Below are positions 8,165 through 17,245 of a DNA stretch of 43,803 nt, piece by piece. Origin of the DNA: an uncultured Alphaproteobacteria bacterium (GTDB lineage Bacteria > Pseudomonadota > Alphaproteobacteria > HIMB59 > GCA-002718135); the NCBI GenBank assembly GCA_902518985.1, contig CABYIF010000010.1:1-43803 (forward strand). The letters are read 5' to 3'. The notes under the pieces were generated by a model. The model had not been told where the DNA came from. It searched no databases and worked only from the letters and a program-made list of their open reading frames with translations. The translations under genes and the position numbers were made by a program. Numbering within the stretch: position 1 is the stretch's first letter; each line of letters begins with the position of its first letter.

Positions 8165-8500
8165 TTAAGTTCCAACGCCTCTTTGATAGGGTTGCACTAA
8201 TTGTTTACAAATTAAATTCATATCTAAAGTTTCGAGATTTTGATCCATGGTTTGATACTCCTGACATTCGTATAAATCATTTTCATTTTGTAAAACAGTA
8301 ACAAATAGTATTAGCATTAATCCATTTCCTATTTGAATATCACTAATAGAGTAGCTTTTTACTTCGTACCCTTCATCAATTAGATCTTTATATGTCTTTT
8401 CAGTATCTAACCACTGATCAAGATTTGGATTAGCAAATACTGAACTTGATATAATTATTAAACTAACAATTATTAATTTTATCAGTTTTGATTTAACCAT
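8165..8500 (-). CDS. small secreted protein of unknown function
   Basis: The protein has 111 residues with a clear Sec signal peptide: a KSKLIKL n-region, a hydrophobic core IIVSLIIISSSVF, and likely cleavage after VFA before NPNLDQW. The mature domain is about 87 residues with two Cys (CQEYQT and LICKQL) that could form a periplasmic disulfide, and a hydrophobic strand GLMLILFVTVLQ. I do not recognise the family. Its start overlaps the end of the peroxiredoxin gene by 19 bp, so the two are probably translationally coupled and may share an oxidative-stress role, but that is inference from position only. Confidence 0.65.
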   Translation of the reverse strand: MVKSKLIKLIIVSLIIISSSVFANPNLDQWLDTEKTYKDLIDEGYEVKSYSISDIQIGNGLMLILFVTVLQNENDLYECQEYQTMDQNLETLDMNLICKQLVQPYQRGVGT

Positions 8501-9036
8501 ATAATTATATTATCTACATGTTTCTTTATAGAAACTACAGGATAGAATACTTTTTTTATAATATTGTTTTCCACAATAATTGTCATTCTTCTTATATAAG
8601 TTTTTTTATCGACTGAGAATGTTGGTAATTCAAGTTTATTTGTAAATAATAAATTTGAGTCACTTAATATGTCATATTTTATATTTAATCTAAGTGTCAT
8701 TTCTTTAATATCATCTATACTTTGTGTAGAAATTCCTATTGGCAAAGCATTTAATTTTATAAATTGTTCGTAATTATCCCTAAAACAACAATTTTCCAAT
8801 GTACATCCAGAGGCGCCATTAATTTGATGCCAGTTTTTTGGAAGTTTTTTATCAGGATTGCCTGTCATTGAATAAAAATAAATCACTATTCGAAAAGTAT
8901 CATATCTGTTTAATTTCAGTAAATTTCCATCTTGATTAGGTAAAGAAATTGATGGTAATGTTCTATTAATAAATCTCTTATAAATTGTCTCAACCTCAGG
9001 TATGGGTTGATCTTTCTTTAAATTAGTGTCATCCAT
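8482..9036 (-). CDS. peroxiredoxin (PrxQ/AhpC-TSA-like)
   Basis: This thioredoxin-fold peroxidase of 184 residues should reduce peroxides in the cytoplasm. The active-site segment reads NGASGCTLENCCFRD: Cys78 aligns with the peroxidatic Cys and Cys83 (with Cys84 next to it) with the resolving Cys five residues on, as in PrxQ/BCP. The usual TPGC is replaced by ASGC, so the conserved Thr three residues before the Cys is Ala. The active site follows an insertion (TGNPDKKLPKNWHQI). I recall a similar GARGC-type active site in a bacterial Prx subgroup, so this is probably lineage-typical, not a decayed site. No signal peptide is seen. It leads a two-gene unit with the secreted protein at 8165 and is divergent from the ureohydrolase across 38 bp. 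Confidence 0.8.
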   Translation of the reverse strand: MDDTNLKKDQPIPEVETIYKRFINRTLPSISLPNQDGNLLKLNRYDTFRIVIYFYSMTGNPDKKLPKNWHQINGASGCTLENCCFRDNYEQFIKLNALPIGISTQSIDDIKEMTLRLNIKYDILSDSNLLFTNKLELPTFSVDKKTYIRRMTIIVENNIIKKVFYPVVSIKKHVDNIIIWLNQN

Positions 9037-9074
9037 AACTTTAATATATTAAGCTTATAACATAAGATTTATAA

Positions 9075-10013
9075 ATGACTAAAATCAAACCAGTTTCTAG
9101 TATGACTACACCAAGATTTGCAGATGTAGCAACTTTTTTTCGACTACCAATAGAAAAAAATTATACAAAACTTGATTATTGTATATGTGGAGTACCTTGG
9201 GATGGTGGAACAACCAACAGACCTGGTGCAAGACATGGTCCAAGGGAAATAAGGAATGCATCATCACTAGTAAGGCTATATCATCCAGTGTCACTTAAAA
9301 GTCCATATGATAAATTTAATGTAGCTGATATTGGTGATTGTCCAGTCAACCCTGCAGATCTAATGGATTCACTTTACAAAATTGAGAATTTTTATAAGAA
9401 TATAAATCAAAGCAAAACTATACCAATATCAATCGGAGGGGATCATCTTATAAGCCTTCCTATATTAAGGGGCATAAAAAAAGATAGACCTATTGGACTA
9501 TTTCAATTTGATTCTCACTCCGATACTTGGGATAGCTACTTTGGAGGTTATAAATATACTCATGGAACACCTTTTAGAAGAGCTATTGAGGAGAACCTCA
9601 TAGATCCAAAAAAATATGTCATTCTTGGTCTAAGAGGATCTCTCTACGATCCTAATGATTTAAAATGGGCGCGAGATCAAGGAGTTACGTTGATAACAAT
9701 AGATGAATATTATGAAATGGGATTTGTCAAATGTATAGAAAAAATTTATGAGGTCTTAAAAAATACTGATACTTATTTTACTTTTGATATTGATGGAATA
9801 GATCCAACATTTGCTCCTGGTACCGGAACTCCTGAGGTTGGTGGTTTTACAGTTAGAGAGGCACAATTGATAATAAGGGCTTTAAATGATTTAAATTTTG
9901 TTGGAGGGGATGTTGTTGAGGTATCTCCACCTTTTGATGTAAATAACTTAACCTCTCATGTAGCAGCAACAATTGCATTTGAAATGCTCTGTACAATGAC
10001 AAAAACTAACTAA
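9075..10013 (+). CDS. speB: agmatinase-type ureohydrolase
   Basis: This is a binuclear Mn(II) or Ni(II) enzyme of the arginase/agmatinase family that releases urea from a guanidino compound. All metal-binding blocks are present in the 312 residues: GGDHLISL (about 120-127), FDSHSDTWD (about 144-152) and FDIDGIDPTFAPGTGTP (about 236-252). The segment YTHGTPFRRAIEE resembles agmatinase, guanidinobutyrase and guanidinopropionase more than arginase. Choosing among these, or the nickel guanidine hydrolases, needs phylogeny, so the symbol is provisional. It is a single plus-strand gene between two minus-strand units, with only 38 bp upstream. There is no visible partner of the putrescine pathway in the window. 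Confidence 0.85.
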   Translation: MTKIKPVSSMTTPRFADVATFFRLPIEKNYTKLDYCICGVPWDGGTTNRPGARHGPREIRNASSLVRLYHPVSLKSPYDKFNVADIGDCPVNPADLMDSLYKIENFYKNINQSKTIPISIGGDHLISLPILRGIKKDRPIGLFQFDSHSDTWDSYFGGYKYTHGTPFRRAIEENLIDPKKYVILGLRGSLYDPNDLKWARDQGVTLITIDEYYEMGFVKCIEKIYEVLKNTDTYFTFDIDGIDPTFAPGTGTPEVGGFTVREAQLIIRALNDLNFVGGDVVEVSPPFDVNNLTSHVAATIAFEMLCTMTKTN

Positions 10014-10032
10014 ATATAAATTTAAAAGATAT

Positions 10033-10602
10033 TTACAAATATGATACTAAGCCTAAAAATTTTCTAAACCTATCTCTAATAGTAATTGGGTTCAGAGGTA
10101 TAGGTTTGACATTTACATTCCCGGGTTTAATTTTAGAAATAATTATATAAGAATTTTTTTTATCTTTGATTGCATTGCGAAGATTATCAGAAGTTTCTGT
10201 AGCATCACATTCAATTACTTTTTTACAACCACATCCAATAGCTACTTCTTTTAATGAAGTTTTTTCACCTGTAAAACTATTTTGATCTCCAGTTGATCCA
10301 TAAGACTCATTATCAAGAATAAGTAATGTATAATTATTAGGTGCTCTATTTCCAATAGTGGCAAGGGTATTCATGTTCATCAAGACTGAACCATCTCCAT
10401 CTATACTTATAACATCTTTTTTTTGTGATAGTGCTAACCCTAATCCTATAGAGGAAGCAAGACCCATACTTCCCAGCATATAAAAGTAATTTGTTTGATC
10501 TTTAATTTTATATAATTCTTGAGATGGCAGTCCAATGTTACATATAACAAGCCTATCTTTTAGATCAGCTTGTATAGTTTTTAATAGCTTAAATCTATTC
10601 AT
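10033..10602 (-). CDS. comE: sulfopyruvate/phosphonopyruvate decarboxylase, beta (ThDP) subunit
   Basis: This is the small catalytic subunit of a split thiamine-diphosphate decarboxylase. Its 189 residues hold the cofactor motif GDGS at 69-72 with the second Mg ligand Asn near 98 (LDNESYG), plus the MLGSMGLASSIGLGLAL block. In methanogens ComDE converts sulfopyruvate to sulfoacetaldehyde. Bacterial homologs act on sulfopyruvate or on 3-phosphonopyruvate, and the sequence does not settle which. Its ATG overlaps the end of the alpha subunit by 8 bp, a typical translational coupling. The window also holds an HpsN-like dehydrogenase and taurine-type transaminase genes, which favours the sulfonate reading. 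The phosphonate-hydrolase homolog at 19500 keeps the other option open. Confidence 0.8.
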   Translation of the reverse strand: MNRFKLLKTIQADLKDRLVICNIGLPSQELYKIKDQTNYFYMLGSMGLASSIGLGLALSQKKDVISIDGDGSVLMNMNTLATIGNRAPNNYTLLILDNESYGSTGDQNSFTGEKTSLKEVAIGCGCKKVIECDATETSDNLRNAIKDKKNSYIIISKIKPGNVNVKPIPLNPITIRDRFRKFLGLVSYL

Positions 10603-11098
10603 GGTCTTCTTTCATTAAATCAAAATCACATAAAATAGCGATTGGAGACTCTATAATTTTAGCATGATCAGTATAAATTTTTATTTTATCTAAATCATGT
10701 ATGGAAGAGCAATGTAATGTAGGTATTTTAAGTGTTTGAAGAATATCTTTTGTTATTTTAGCCATACCACCTTGTGCTCCAACTGGTTCTCCAGGAGTGC
10801 CTCTATAACTAATTAGGAAAACAATAGGTATATTATATAATTGCAATAAAGAAACGATTGCATTAACAGAATTACCAATTCCTGTGTTCTGCATCAAAAT
10901 ACATGGAAATTTATTACCTAAATAAGCGCCTGCACATATACCCATTCCTTCTTCTTCTCTTGGAACAGATGAATAGAAAATATCCTTATCTTTTTCTAAA
11001 ATTTTTATCATATTTGCTAATAATTTGCATGGAACGCTGAGATAAAAATTAACACCACCCATTTTAAGATTTTTTATTATTTTTTTACTTATTTTCAT
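10595..11098 (-). CDS. comD: sulfopyruvate/phosphonopyruvate decarboxylase, alpha subunit
   Basis: This 167-residue subunit supplies the PYR domain of the split ThDP decarboxylase, including the proton-relay Glu in PREEEGMGICAGAYLG (about 46-61). It also has the family block PCILMQNTGIGNSVNAIVSL and a GEPVGAQGG loop. It forms the active site together with the beta subunit encoded immediately downstream. It is preceded by aldose 1-epimerase after only 8 bp, so the order galM-comD-comE may be one transcript starting upstream. No ribosome site stands out in that short gap. Fused single-chain versions of this enzyme exist elsewhere; here it is split as in methanogens and many marine bacteria. Confidence 0.8.
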   Translation of the reverse strand: MKISKKIIKNLKMGGVNFYLSVPCKLLANMIKILEKDKDIFYSSVPREEEGMGICAGAYLGNKFPCILMQNTGIGNSVNAIVSLLQLYNIPIVFLISYRGTPGEPVGAQGGMAKITKDILQTLKIPTLHCSSIHDLDKIKIYTDHAKIIESPIAILCDFDLMKEDHE

Positions 11099-11106
11099 TT
11101 TTAAAT

Positions 11107-12159
11107 TTAAATAAAATCATTTCTTAACTTAATTTTAGTTAATGATTTATAAATATCACCCTTTTTTAATATTGGGGATGGAAAATTAGGATTATTAATT
11201 GCATCTGGAAAATTTTGAGTCTCTAGACACATACCAAATTGAATACCATAAGTTTTGTTATATTTTCCATTATATTTTTTTTTCATCATATTACCTGTAT
11301 AAAATTGAATACCTGGTTGGTTCGTAAAATACTCAACTCCCATTCCTGTTTTATTGCTATAAATTTGAGCCACGGGATTATTATATTTTATATCTAATAA
11401 TGAAAAGTTGTTATCAATTCCTCCAGAATTTAAAAATTCATCATCTATTAAAAAAAAATTATTCAAATCAAATTTAGTACCAATTACTTCCAATAACTTT
11501 CCAGTTGGAATAGAATTTACATCATTTTCGCATATATATTTTGAGTCTATTTTTACAAAATGGTTAGTTATATTTTGATAAAAATTTTTGTGCCCGTGAA
11601 AATTCCAATAATTGTGATTGGTTAAATTAATTATTGTATCCTCATCTGTAGTAGCTTCAAATGTAATTAATATTTCATTATTATTATTTAATTCATAAGT
11701 TGTTTTACATTGTAGATTTCCCGGATAATTTTCTTCTAAATGTTTAGAAAAATAATTAAGGGTACATCTTATAAAGTTTTTATCTTTAATTATTTCATCT
11801 AGCTTCCATATTTTTTTGTTAAAACCCTCTTTCCCCCCATGAAGATGATCTGGAGGAGTATTTGGAAATAAATTATACTCTTTATTTTTAATAGTAAATT
11901 TACTATTTCCTATCCTGTTACAGACTCTGCCAATGATTGAATTGAAGTAACCATCTGCTTCAAGAATTTCATCAACTGAACCATAACCAAGAAGCACATC
12001 TTCAAGGTGGTTAGGATCGCTAAAAGTTGGAATAAGTACTTCATGCATATATCCACCATAAGTAATGAAGCTAATTTTATAATTGTTAGAGTTTTCAATT
12101 TCAATATTATCAATTTCAAGATCATGATTATTACTAAATTTTGAAATTTTATATTCCAT
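11107..12159 (-). CDS. galM: aldose 1-epimerase (mutarotase)
   Basis: This enzyme interconverts alpha and beta anomers of free aldoses, typically galactose or glucose, after uptake. The 350-residue length is standard. The catalytic pieces are visible: HLHGG with His107, NHNYWNFHG with His182 as the general acid, and MCLETQNFPDA with Glu313 as the base. There is no signal peptide, so it is cytoplasmic. Its ATG overlaps by one base the stop of the EamA gene at 12159, which in turn follows a complete Opp-type importer 12 bp away. This suggests that the imported compound is, or yields, a reducing sugar. Confidence 0.9.
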   Translation of the reverse strand: MEYKISKFSNNHDLEIDNIEIENSNNYKISFITYGGYMHEVLIPTFSDPNHLEDVLLGYGSVDEILEADGYFNSIIGRVCNRIGNSKFTIKNKEYNLFPNTPPDHLHGGKEGFNKKIWKLDEIIKDKNFIRCTLNYFSKHLEENYPGNLQCKTTYELNNNNEILITFEATTDEDTIINLTNHNYWNFHGHKNFYQNITNHFVKIDSKYICENDVNSIPTGKLLEVIGTKFDLNNFFLIDDEFLNSGGIDNNFSLLDIKYNNPVAQIYSNKTGMGVEYFTNQPGIQFYTGNMMKKKYNGKYNKTYGIQFGMCLETQNFPDAINNPNFPSPILKKGDIYKSLTKIKLRNDFI

Positions 12160-13058
12160 TATAATTTTCTCTCTCTTTGTTTTTTATAATAGTTTTGCCT
12201 AAGATAAATAATAATTCCTCCAATAATAATAAAAAAAGCACCAGGAAATAATTGATCAACTGGCCATTCTTTGAAGAAAATCCAACCTAAGATTAAAGCA
12301 AAGAAAATTTCAATATAATCAAAAGGCATGATTTTACTTAATTCTGCTCTTCTAGATCCATAAATTAAAAGTAAAGTGCCAGTCCCTCCAGCAAGGCCCA
12401 TGATTAGTAAGATAAAAATATCATAAAAACTCCTAAAATTTTCCCACATACTAAAGATAATTACAAGTAATAATGAGCAAACCATAGTTCCAACTTGACC
12501 ATACAAATTGATAAGTGGTGTTGGTGTATCAATTGTAAAATTTAGAGCTGTCACTCTAGCGAGTGAATATCCAAGAGCCGCTAATATTGGTAATAAAATT
12601 ATTATATTAAAATCTTCAGACCAAGGTTCCATAATAAATAAAATACCTACAAAGCCAGATAAAACTGCTAATGATTTATATAATCCGAATTTTTCTCCCA
12701 GTAGAGGTATTGCTAGAAGCGTTACCATCATTGGTCCAGTATATTCCATTGTAGCAACAAGTGCGAAGGGAATATATAAATAAGATGTATATAGGCACAA
12801 TTGAGCTACTGATACAAAGACTCCTCTAAATAACCCTAGTCTCCACTGTTTTATAATAACTTTTTTTCCATTGTCGTGCCAATCTTGAGAAAAGTAAAGA
12901 GCAATAAAACATGGTATCATTCCAAAAAGATTTCTAAAAACAGATAACTGCGCTGCAGGATAATCATTTCTTAAATATTTTATAGCTATACCCATACAAT
13001 CTAATAGGAATAAACCAGAGAGTGAAAGAATTACTGCAAGAAAAAGATTGTTTTTCAA
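12159..13058 (-). CDS. EamA/DMT-family transporter with TTG start
   Basis: This is a ten-segment inner-membrane transporter of the drug/metabolite superfamily with two EamA repeats. It is about 299 residues, and the substrate is unknown. No ATG precedes the first membrane segment. The frame is closed upstream by TAA, and the earliest ATG (codon 22) would remove most of helix 1. The start is therefore most likely the TTG at 13058 (an ATT just upstream is less likely). It sits at the end of the Opp-like operon, 12 bp after the second ATPase gene, and overlaps galM by one base. It could export a by-product of the imported sugar, but that is guesswork from position. Confidence 0.8.
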   Translation of the reverse strand: MKNNLFLAVILSLSGLFLLDCMGIAIKYLRNDYPAAQLSVFRNLFGMIPCFIALYFSQDWHDNGKKVIIKQWRLGLFRGVFVSVAQLCLYTSYLYIPFALVATMEYTGPMMVTLLAIPLLGEKFGLYKSLAVLSGFVGILFIMEPWSEDFNIIILLPILAALGYSLARVTALNFTIDTPTPLINLYGQVGTMVCSLLLVIIFSMWENFRSFYDIFILLIMGLAGGTGTLLLIYGSRRAELSKIMPFDYIEIFFALILGWIFFKEWPVDQLFPGAFFIIIGGIIIYLRQNYYKKQRERKL

Positions 13059-13069
13059 AATTTTTAATT

Positions 13070-14062
13070 TTAATTACAATTTACACAACATTGATCAACC
13101 CAATGATCAGGCTCTACTTCAATTAATCCCATCGCAATATTTCCTTCCTTACAATCGTGAGTAGGATTTGGACATCTTGTTCTAAATACACAGCCAGATG
13201 GGGGATTTAAAGCACTTGGTATTTCTCCTTTAAGCTCTATTGCCTGAGATTGATTTTCTGGATCAATAGAGGGAATAGAAGATAATAAAGCTTTTGTATA
13301 AGAATGTTTTGGATTTCTAAATAGTTGTCTAGATGGTGCCATTTCAACTATATGACCTAAGTACATGACTGCAACAATATCACAAACGTGTGCTACAACA
13401 CTTAAATCATGGCTTATAAATAAATAGGTTAAATTTAGTTCGTTTTGTAATTGCTTTAAAAGATTAAGAATGTCAGCTTGAATAGAAACATCTAACGCAG
13501 CAACACTTTCATCTGCAACAATAAATTTTGGATTACTTACTAAGGCTCTTGCTATAGAAATTCTTTGTCTCTGACCACCAGAAAAGGCATGAGGAAATCG
13601 TCTTAGATGTTCAAGATTTAATCTACATTTTGCAGCAATATCTCTAACTCTATCATCAGTTTCTTCCCGCGAATTCGTAATTTTCATTACTTCTAATGGC
13701 TCTGCAATAATATCTCTTACAGTCATTCTTGGGCTTAAAGCCGCATAAGGATCTTGAAAAATTAATTGAGCCTTTTTTCTATACTCTTTAAATTCTTGTT
13801 TATTAATATTAGTTAAATCAAAGTCTCTGTTATCATCATGAAAAATTACATTTCCTGAACTAATCTTATTAGCTCCAAGTATAGCTCTACCAAGAGTAGT
13901 TTTTCCAGACCCAGACTCGCCCACTAAACCAAAAAAAGATCCTTTTTTAATCTTTATATTAATATTATTTACTGCATGTATTTTTTGTTTTTTTGATAAA
14001 AAATTTTCTTGATAATCAAAATTTACCGAAACATTATTTACTGAAATTAAATTTTCACTCAT
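13070..14062 (-). CDS. Opp-family ABC importer, ATPase 2 (OppF/DppF-like)
   Basis: This is a cytoplasmic ATP-binding subunit of an oligopeptide/oligosaccharide-type importer. Walker A GESGSGKTT, signature SGGQRQR, Walker B FIVADESVAALD and the switch His in SHDLSVV are all intact. The oligo_HPY C-terminal domain contains GCVFRTRCPNPTHDC and ends in a Cys-rich tail (HWVDQCCVNC) nearly identical to that of the neighbouring ATPase. Two starts are possible: a GTG at 14071 overlapping the upstream gene, or the ATG at 14062 one base after the upstream stop. I prefer the ATG, giving MSENLISVNN. It partners with the ATPase at 14064, permeases at 15046 and 16196 and the binding protein at 17295. Confidence 0.92.
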   Translation of the reverse strand: MSENLISVNNVSVNFDYQENFLSKKQKIHAVNNINIKIKKGSFFGLVGESGSGKTTLGRAILGANKISSGNVIFHDDNRDFDLTNINKQEFKEYRKKAQLIFQDPYAALSPRMTVRDIIAEPLEVMKITNSREETDDRVRDIAAKCRLNLEHLRRFPHAFSGGQRQRISIARALVSNPKFIVADESVAALDVSIQADILNLLKQLQNELNLTYLFISHDLSVVAHVCDIVAVMYLGHIVEMAPSRQLFRNPKHSYTKALLSSIPSIDPENQSQAIELKGEIPSALNPPSGCVFRTRCPNPTHDCKEGNIAMGLIEVEPDHWVDQCCVNCN

Positions 14063-14063
14063 A

Positions 14064-15044
14064 TTAACCACAATTTATACAACATTGATCTACCCAATGT
14101 CCTGGTTCAACTTCAATTAATCCCATCTCAATATTTCCTTCTTTACAATCATGTGTTGGATTAGGGCACCTAGTTCTAAAAACACATCCTGTTGGTCTAT
14201 CAAGCGGACTGGGAATATTACCAGGTATGGGTCTTAGAGGTGCATCTAAATTATTTACATCAGGCAGCGCCTCCAACAGTCCTTTTGTATATGGATGTTT
14301 GGGATTTTTTAAAATTTTATTTACTGGTCCCTTTTCTACTATACTTCCAAGATACATTACTGCAACCTGATTTGCAACTTGAGCAATTACACCTAAATCA
14401 TGAGTAATAAAGATAACGCCCATTTGATATTCTTTAATAATATCTTTTATTAAATTTATAACCTGAGCCTGTATTGTAACATCTAATGCAGTTGTTGGTT
14501 CATCGGCTAATAATAATTTAGGCATTGTAGAAAGTGCCATTGCAATCATTGCTCTTTGACGCATACCACCAGAGAGTTCAAATGCATATTGATTGAATCT
14601 TTTTTCTGCATCTGCAATACCAACTCTATTTAACATATTTATAGATATTGATTTAGCTTCACTTTTATCAATATTCTTATGTATTAATAGTTGTTCAACC
14701 ATTTGGTTTCCTATTTTTATTGCTGGTGCAAAGCTAGCCATCGGTTCTTGAAATATCATTGATACTTTTCCACCTCTAATTTTTTTTAAATCTTGTTTGG
14801 ATGTAAATCGTAAGACGTTTTCATTATCTAATATTATTTCTGCATTTTCATTATATTTTGTATTTCCCGGATTTAACTGCATTATTGCTTTAGCAGTAAC
14901 TGATTTCCCAGATCCAGACTCTCCAACAATACCTAGAACTTCACCTTCATCTACAGAAAGAGATATATTTTCAACCGCAGTAATTCTTCCTTCATCAGTG
15001 TCAAATTTAACATCTAAATTTTTTACTTCTAATAAATGACTCAT
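14064..15044 (-). CDS. Opp-family ABC importer, ATPase 1 (OppD/DppD-like)
   Basis: This 326-residue ATPase subunit has Walker A GESGSGKSV at 41-49, signature LSGGMRQR, Walker B LLLADEPTTALD and the switch-region His in THDLGVI. The C-terminal oligo_HPY module carries GCVFRTRCPNPTHDC and ends HWVDQCCINCG. The last 40 or so residues match the second ATPase almost exactly although the rest is clearly diverged. It is tightly packed: 1 bp separates it from the permease gene upstream and one base from the next ATG downstream. It would energise uptake through the two permeases of the same operon. With the sugar-type neighbours (galM), oligosaccharides are as likely as peptides. Confidence 0.92.
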   Translation of the reverse strand: MSHLLEVKNLDVKFDTDEGRITAVENISLSVDEGEVLGIVGESGSGKSVTAKAIMQLNPGNTKYNENAEIILDNENVLRFTSKQDLKKIRGGKVSMIFQEPMASFAPAIKIGNQMVEQLLIHKNIDKSEAKSISINMLNRVGIADAEKRFNQYAFELSGGMRQRAMIAMALSTMPKLLLADEPTTALDVTIQAQVINLIKDIIKEYQMGVIFITHDLGVIAQVANQVAVMYLGSIVEKGPVNKILKNPKHPYTKGLLEALPDVNNLDAPLRPIPGNIPSPLDRPTGCVFRTRCPNPTHDCKEGNIEMGLIEVEPGHWVDQCCINCG

Positions 15045-15045
15045 A

Positions 15046-16206
15046 CTATTTTATTTTGTGAGGATCAGCTGCATCTCTTAAGCCATCACCCACATACACA
15101 AAGGTTAAAATTAAAACTACTAAGAAAAATACTGGTATAAAATACCATTGATAATTGAGTAGAACATCTGCTTTTGTTGCATTTTGCAATAGTACACCCA
15201 AAGAATTAACAGGCTCTCTTAAGCCTAATCCTATAAAACTCAGTGCTGTTTCAGATAGCAACATGTATGGAAAACTAATTACTAAATCTACAATTATATA
15301 ACTTGTAAAACTTGGCAATAAATGTCTAATAATTATGTGTGTAGAAGATGCACCACATAATTTTGCAGCTAATATATATTCTTGACTTCTTTCACTAAGA
15401 AGATGAGTTCTTACTCTTCTTGCTAATGTAGGCCATGAGATTAATCCAAGTAAACATGATATAAAGAAAAAACGTAGTTCAGAACTCCATTCTAAAGGCG
15501 CAAATGCAGCAAGACACATAAATAGTGGTATTGGTGGAACAGTTCTAATTGCATCAGTGAACATTTGAAGCAAACTATCTATCCAACCACCATAGTAACC
15601 TGATATTCCTCCAATAATTAGCGATAGTACGAATGATATAAAAACACCAAGTGTGCCTACAGCTAATGAAATATAAATTGCACTTAAAGTTCTACTAAAT
15701 AAATCTTTTCCTGCCTTATCTGTTCCAAATATATGAATACCGCCCTCTTCTACTCCAAATAAATGAGTGTTAAATGTAAAACCTGGAATTTTAAAATCAA
15801 AAAATTTACCAGGAAGATTTATATTAAAATCAAAAACTTTATATTCCCAACCTTCTACAAAAAAATAAACATACCTTCTTTTTTCTGTATCTGTTTTATA
15901 AACCCATCTAAAATTTGTATCTGCTCCTCTGTATTTAGTAAGTGTATGAAGAAAAGGTCTTGGTGAAAAGCCATTCTCATCCCAAAACATTGGAACTTGT
16001 GGCGCCCCATTTTCATATTCTTTATCTCTTCCATTAATTGTTGGGTCATATGGTGAGAGGAAATCAGAAAACAAACTACAAATTATCATAAATAGTAGAA
16101 TAGAACCCGCAATCATTGCAGATCTGTTTCCAAAGAAACGAGTTCTTACTAATTGCATTTGAGTTGCAGTATAATAAGCTTCTTTTTTTGTTGAACTAAC
16201 CTCCAC
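15046..16206 (-). CDS. Opp-family ABC importer, permease 2 (OppC-like)
   Basis: This inner-membrane permease of 386 residues is longer than usual OppC (about 300). The extra length is a periplasmic stretch of about 100 residues between helix 1 and the core (ending near GIHIFGTDKAGKDLFSRT). Six helices follow, with the coupling EAA-type loop YILAAKLCGASSTHIIIRHL and the family end AADPHKIK. The start is a GTG at 16206, supported by a GGGAG Shine-Dalgarno six bases upstream, and it overlaps the OppB-like gene by 11 bp. The long insertion recalls Agp-type alpha-galactoside importers of rhizobia and Thermotoga sugar Opp systems, consistent with an oligosaccharide substrate (inference). Confidence 0.9.
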   Translation of the reverse strand: MEVSSTKKEAYYTATQMQLVRTRFFGNRSAMIAGSILLFMIICSLFSDFLSPYDPTINGRDKEYENGAPQVPMFWDENGFSPRPFLHTLTKYRGADTNFRWVYKTDTEKRRYVYFFVEGWEYKVFDFNINLPGKFFDFKIPGFTFNTHLFGVEEGGIHIFGTDKAGKDLFSRTLSAIYISLAVGTLGVFISFVLSLIIGGISGYYGGWIDSLLQMFTDAIRTVPPIPLFMCLAAFAPLEWSSELRFFFISCLLGLISWPTLARRVRTHLLSERSQEYILAAKLCGASSTHIIIRHLLPSFTSYIIVDLVISFPYMLLSETALSFIGLGLREPVNSLGVLLQNATKADVLLNYQWYFIPVFFLVVLILTFVYVGDGLRDAADPHKIK

Positions 16207-17209
16207 CCAAAACTCCCTTTCTTATTCTTGGATCAATAATTGCCAAAATAATATCTGTTACAAAGTTTACAAAAACAATTGTTGCAGTAAGTAAAAAAAT
16301 AATTGCCCCAGCTAGTTGTTGATCATTTGAACGTGCTAGGGCTTCTATTAACAGTGCGCCCGCTTCAGTTAGAATTAAAATAAGTGCTACAATTGGTAAT
16401 GCACTAAAAATTCTATTAAGATCAAAACCAATAGAGTTGATTACTGGTCCCAAAGAATGTTTAGCAGGATATCTCCACAACAGACTCATTCCTGAAATCC
16501 CTCTCGCTCTTGCAGCCATTACATAAAGTTTGTCATTTTCATCAAGCATGAGCGCTCTAACTGTTTGTAAAGCAAAAGCTGTAGCATTCCATCCTAGAAC
16601 AAATATCGGTAACCATGCTCGACTTAAGAAATCCATCATTTTTGCCGATGACCAAGGTTCATTTTCAAATTCTTGTGAAAATAATCCGGTCATAGTATCA
16701 CCGTAATAAACTGTCATGAATAACATAATACATAAAGCAACTAAAAAATTTGGTAAAGCTATGCCAAGATAACTTATAAACTTTAAAGTATTATCTAAAG
16801 TAGCATATTTAGTCGTGGCTGATATTATGCCTACAGGAATTGCTATTAAATATGAAAATATAAGTGCCACTAAGCAAATGGTCAGTGATAATGCAAATCT
16901 TCCACTTAAGAGTTCATTAATATTCATTCTCAAAATGCAACTGTTACCAAAATCTCTATTTACAACTATGTTTGAAACCCACTTTCCATATCTGTATAAA
17001 AAAGGTTTATCTAATCCTAGGCGAATCTTTTCTTTCTCAATATCCTCAAATGTTATTTGAGATCCTTGTGTATTTTTAAATGCAAGATATCTTTCTGCAC
17101 ATGTTCCTGGGACCATTTCCATTAGGGAAAAAACTATAAAACAAACTAATAGCAAAGTAATTATCGCAAGTCCTGCTCTTGTAAGTGTGAATTGTATAAA
17201 ATTGATCAT
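16196..17209 (-). CDS. Opp-family ABC importer, permease 1 (OppB-like)
   Basis: This six-helix permease of 337 residues has the OppB-type N-terminal helix (AGLAIITLLLVCFIVFSLME) followed by the diagnostic MVPG and a periplasmic domain. The coupling loop YVMAARARGISGMSLLWRYP precedes the last helices. It heads the permease-ATPase part of the operon, separated from the binding-protein gene by an 85-bp gap that contains a strong hairpin (17246-17274). That hairpin probably lowers its expression relative to the binding protein. Its end overlaps the OppC-like start by 11 bp. Confidence 0.92.
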   Translation of the reverse strand: MINFIQFTLTRAGLAIITLLLVCFIVFSLMEMVPGTCAERYLAFKNTQGSQITFEDIEKEKIRLGLDKPFLYRYGKWVSNIVVNRDFGNSCILRMNINELLSGRFALSLTICLVALIFSYLIAIPVGIISATTKYATLDNTLKFISYLGIALPNFLVALCIMLFMTVYYGDTMTGLFSQEFENEPWSSAKMMDFLSRAWLPIFVLGWNATAFALQTVRALMLDENDKLYVMAARARGISGMSLLWRYPAKHSLGPVINSIGFDLNRIFSALPIVALILILTEAGALLIEALARSNDQQLAGAIIFLLTATIVFVNFVTDIILAIIDPRIRKGVLGGG

Positions 17210-17245
17210 TTTAAATAATTAGATACTCAGAATAGATAAAATAAG

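Noticed and set aside
10033-11098. Acetolactate synthase or another large ThDP enzyme broken by a frameshift
   Set aside because: Both pieces match the natural alpha/beta split of ComDE-type decarboxylases, with intact starts, stops and an 8-bp coupling overlap.
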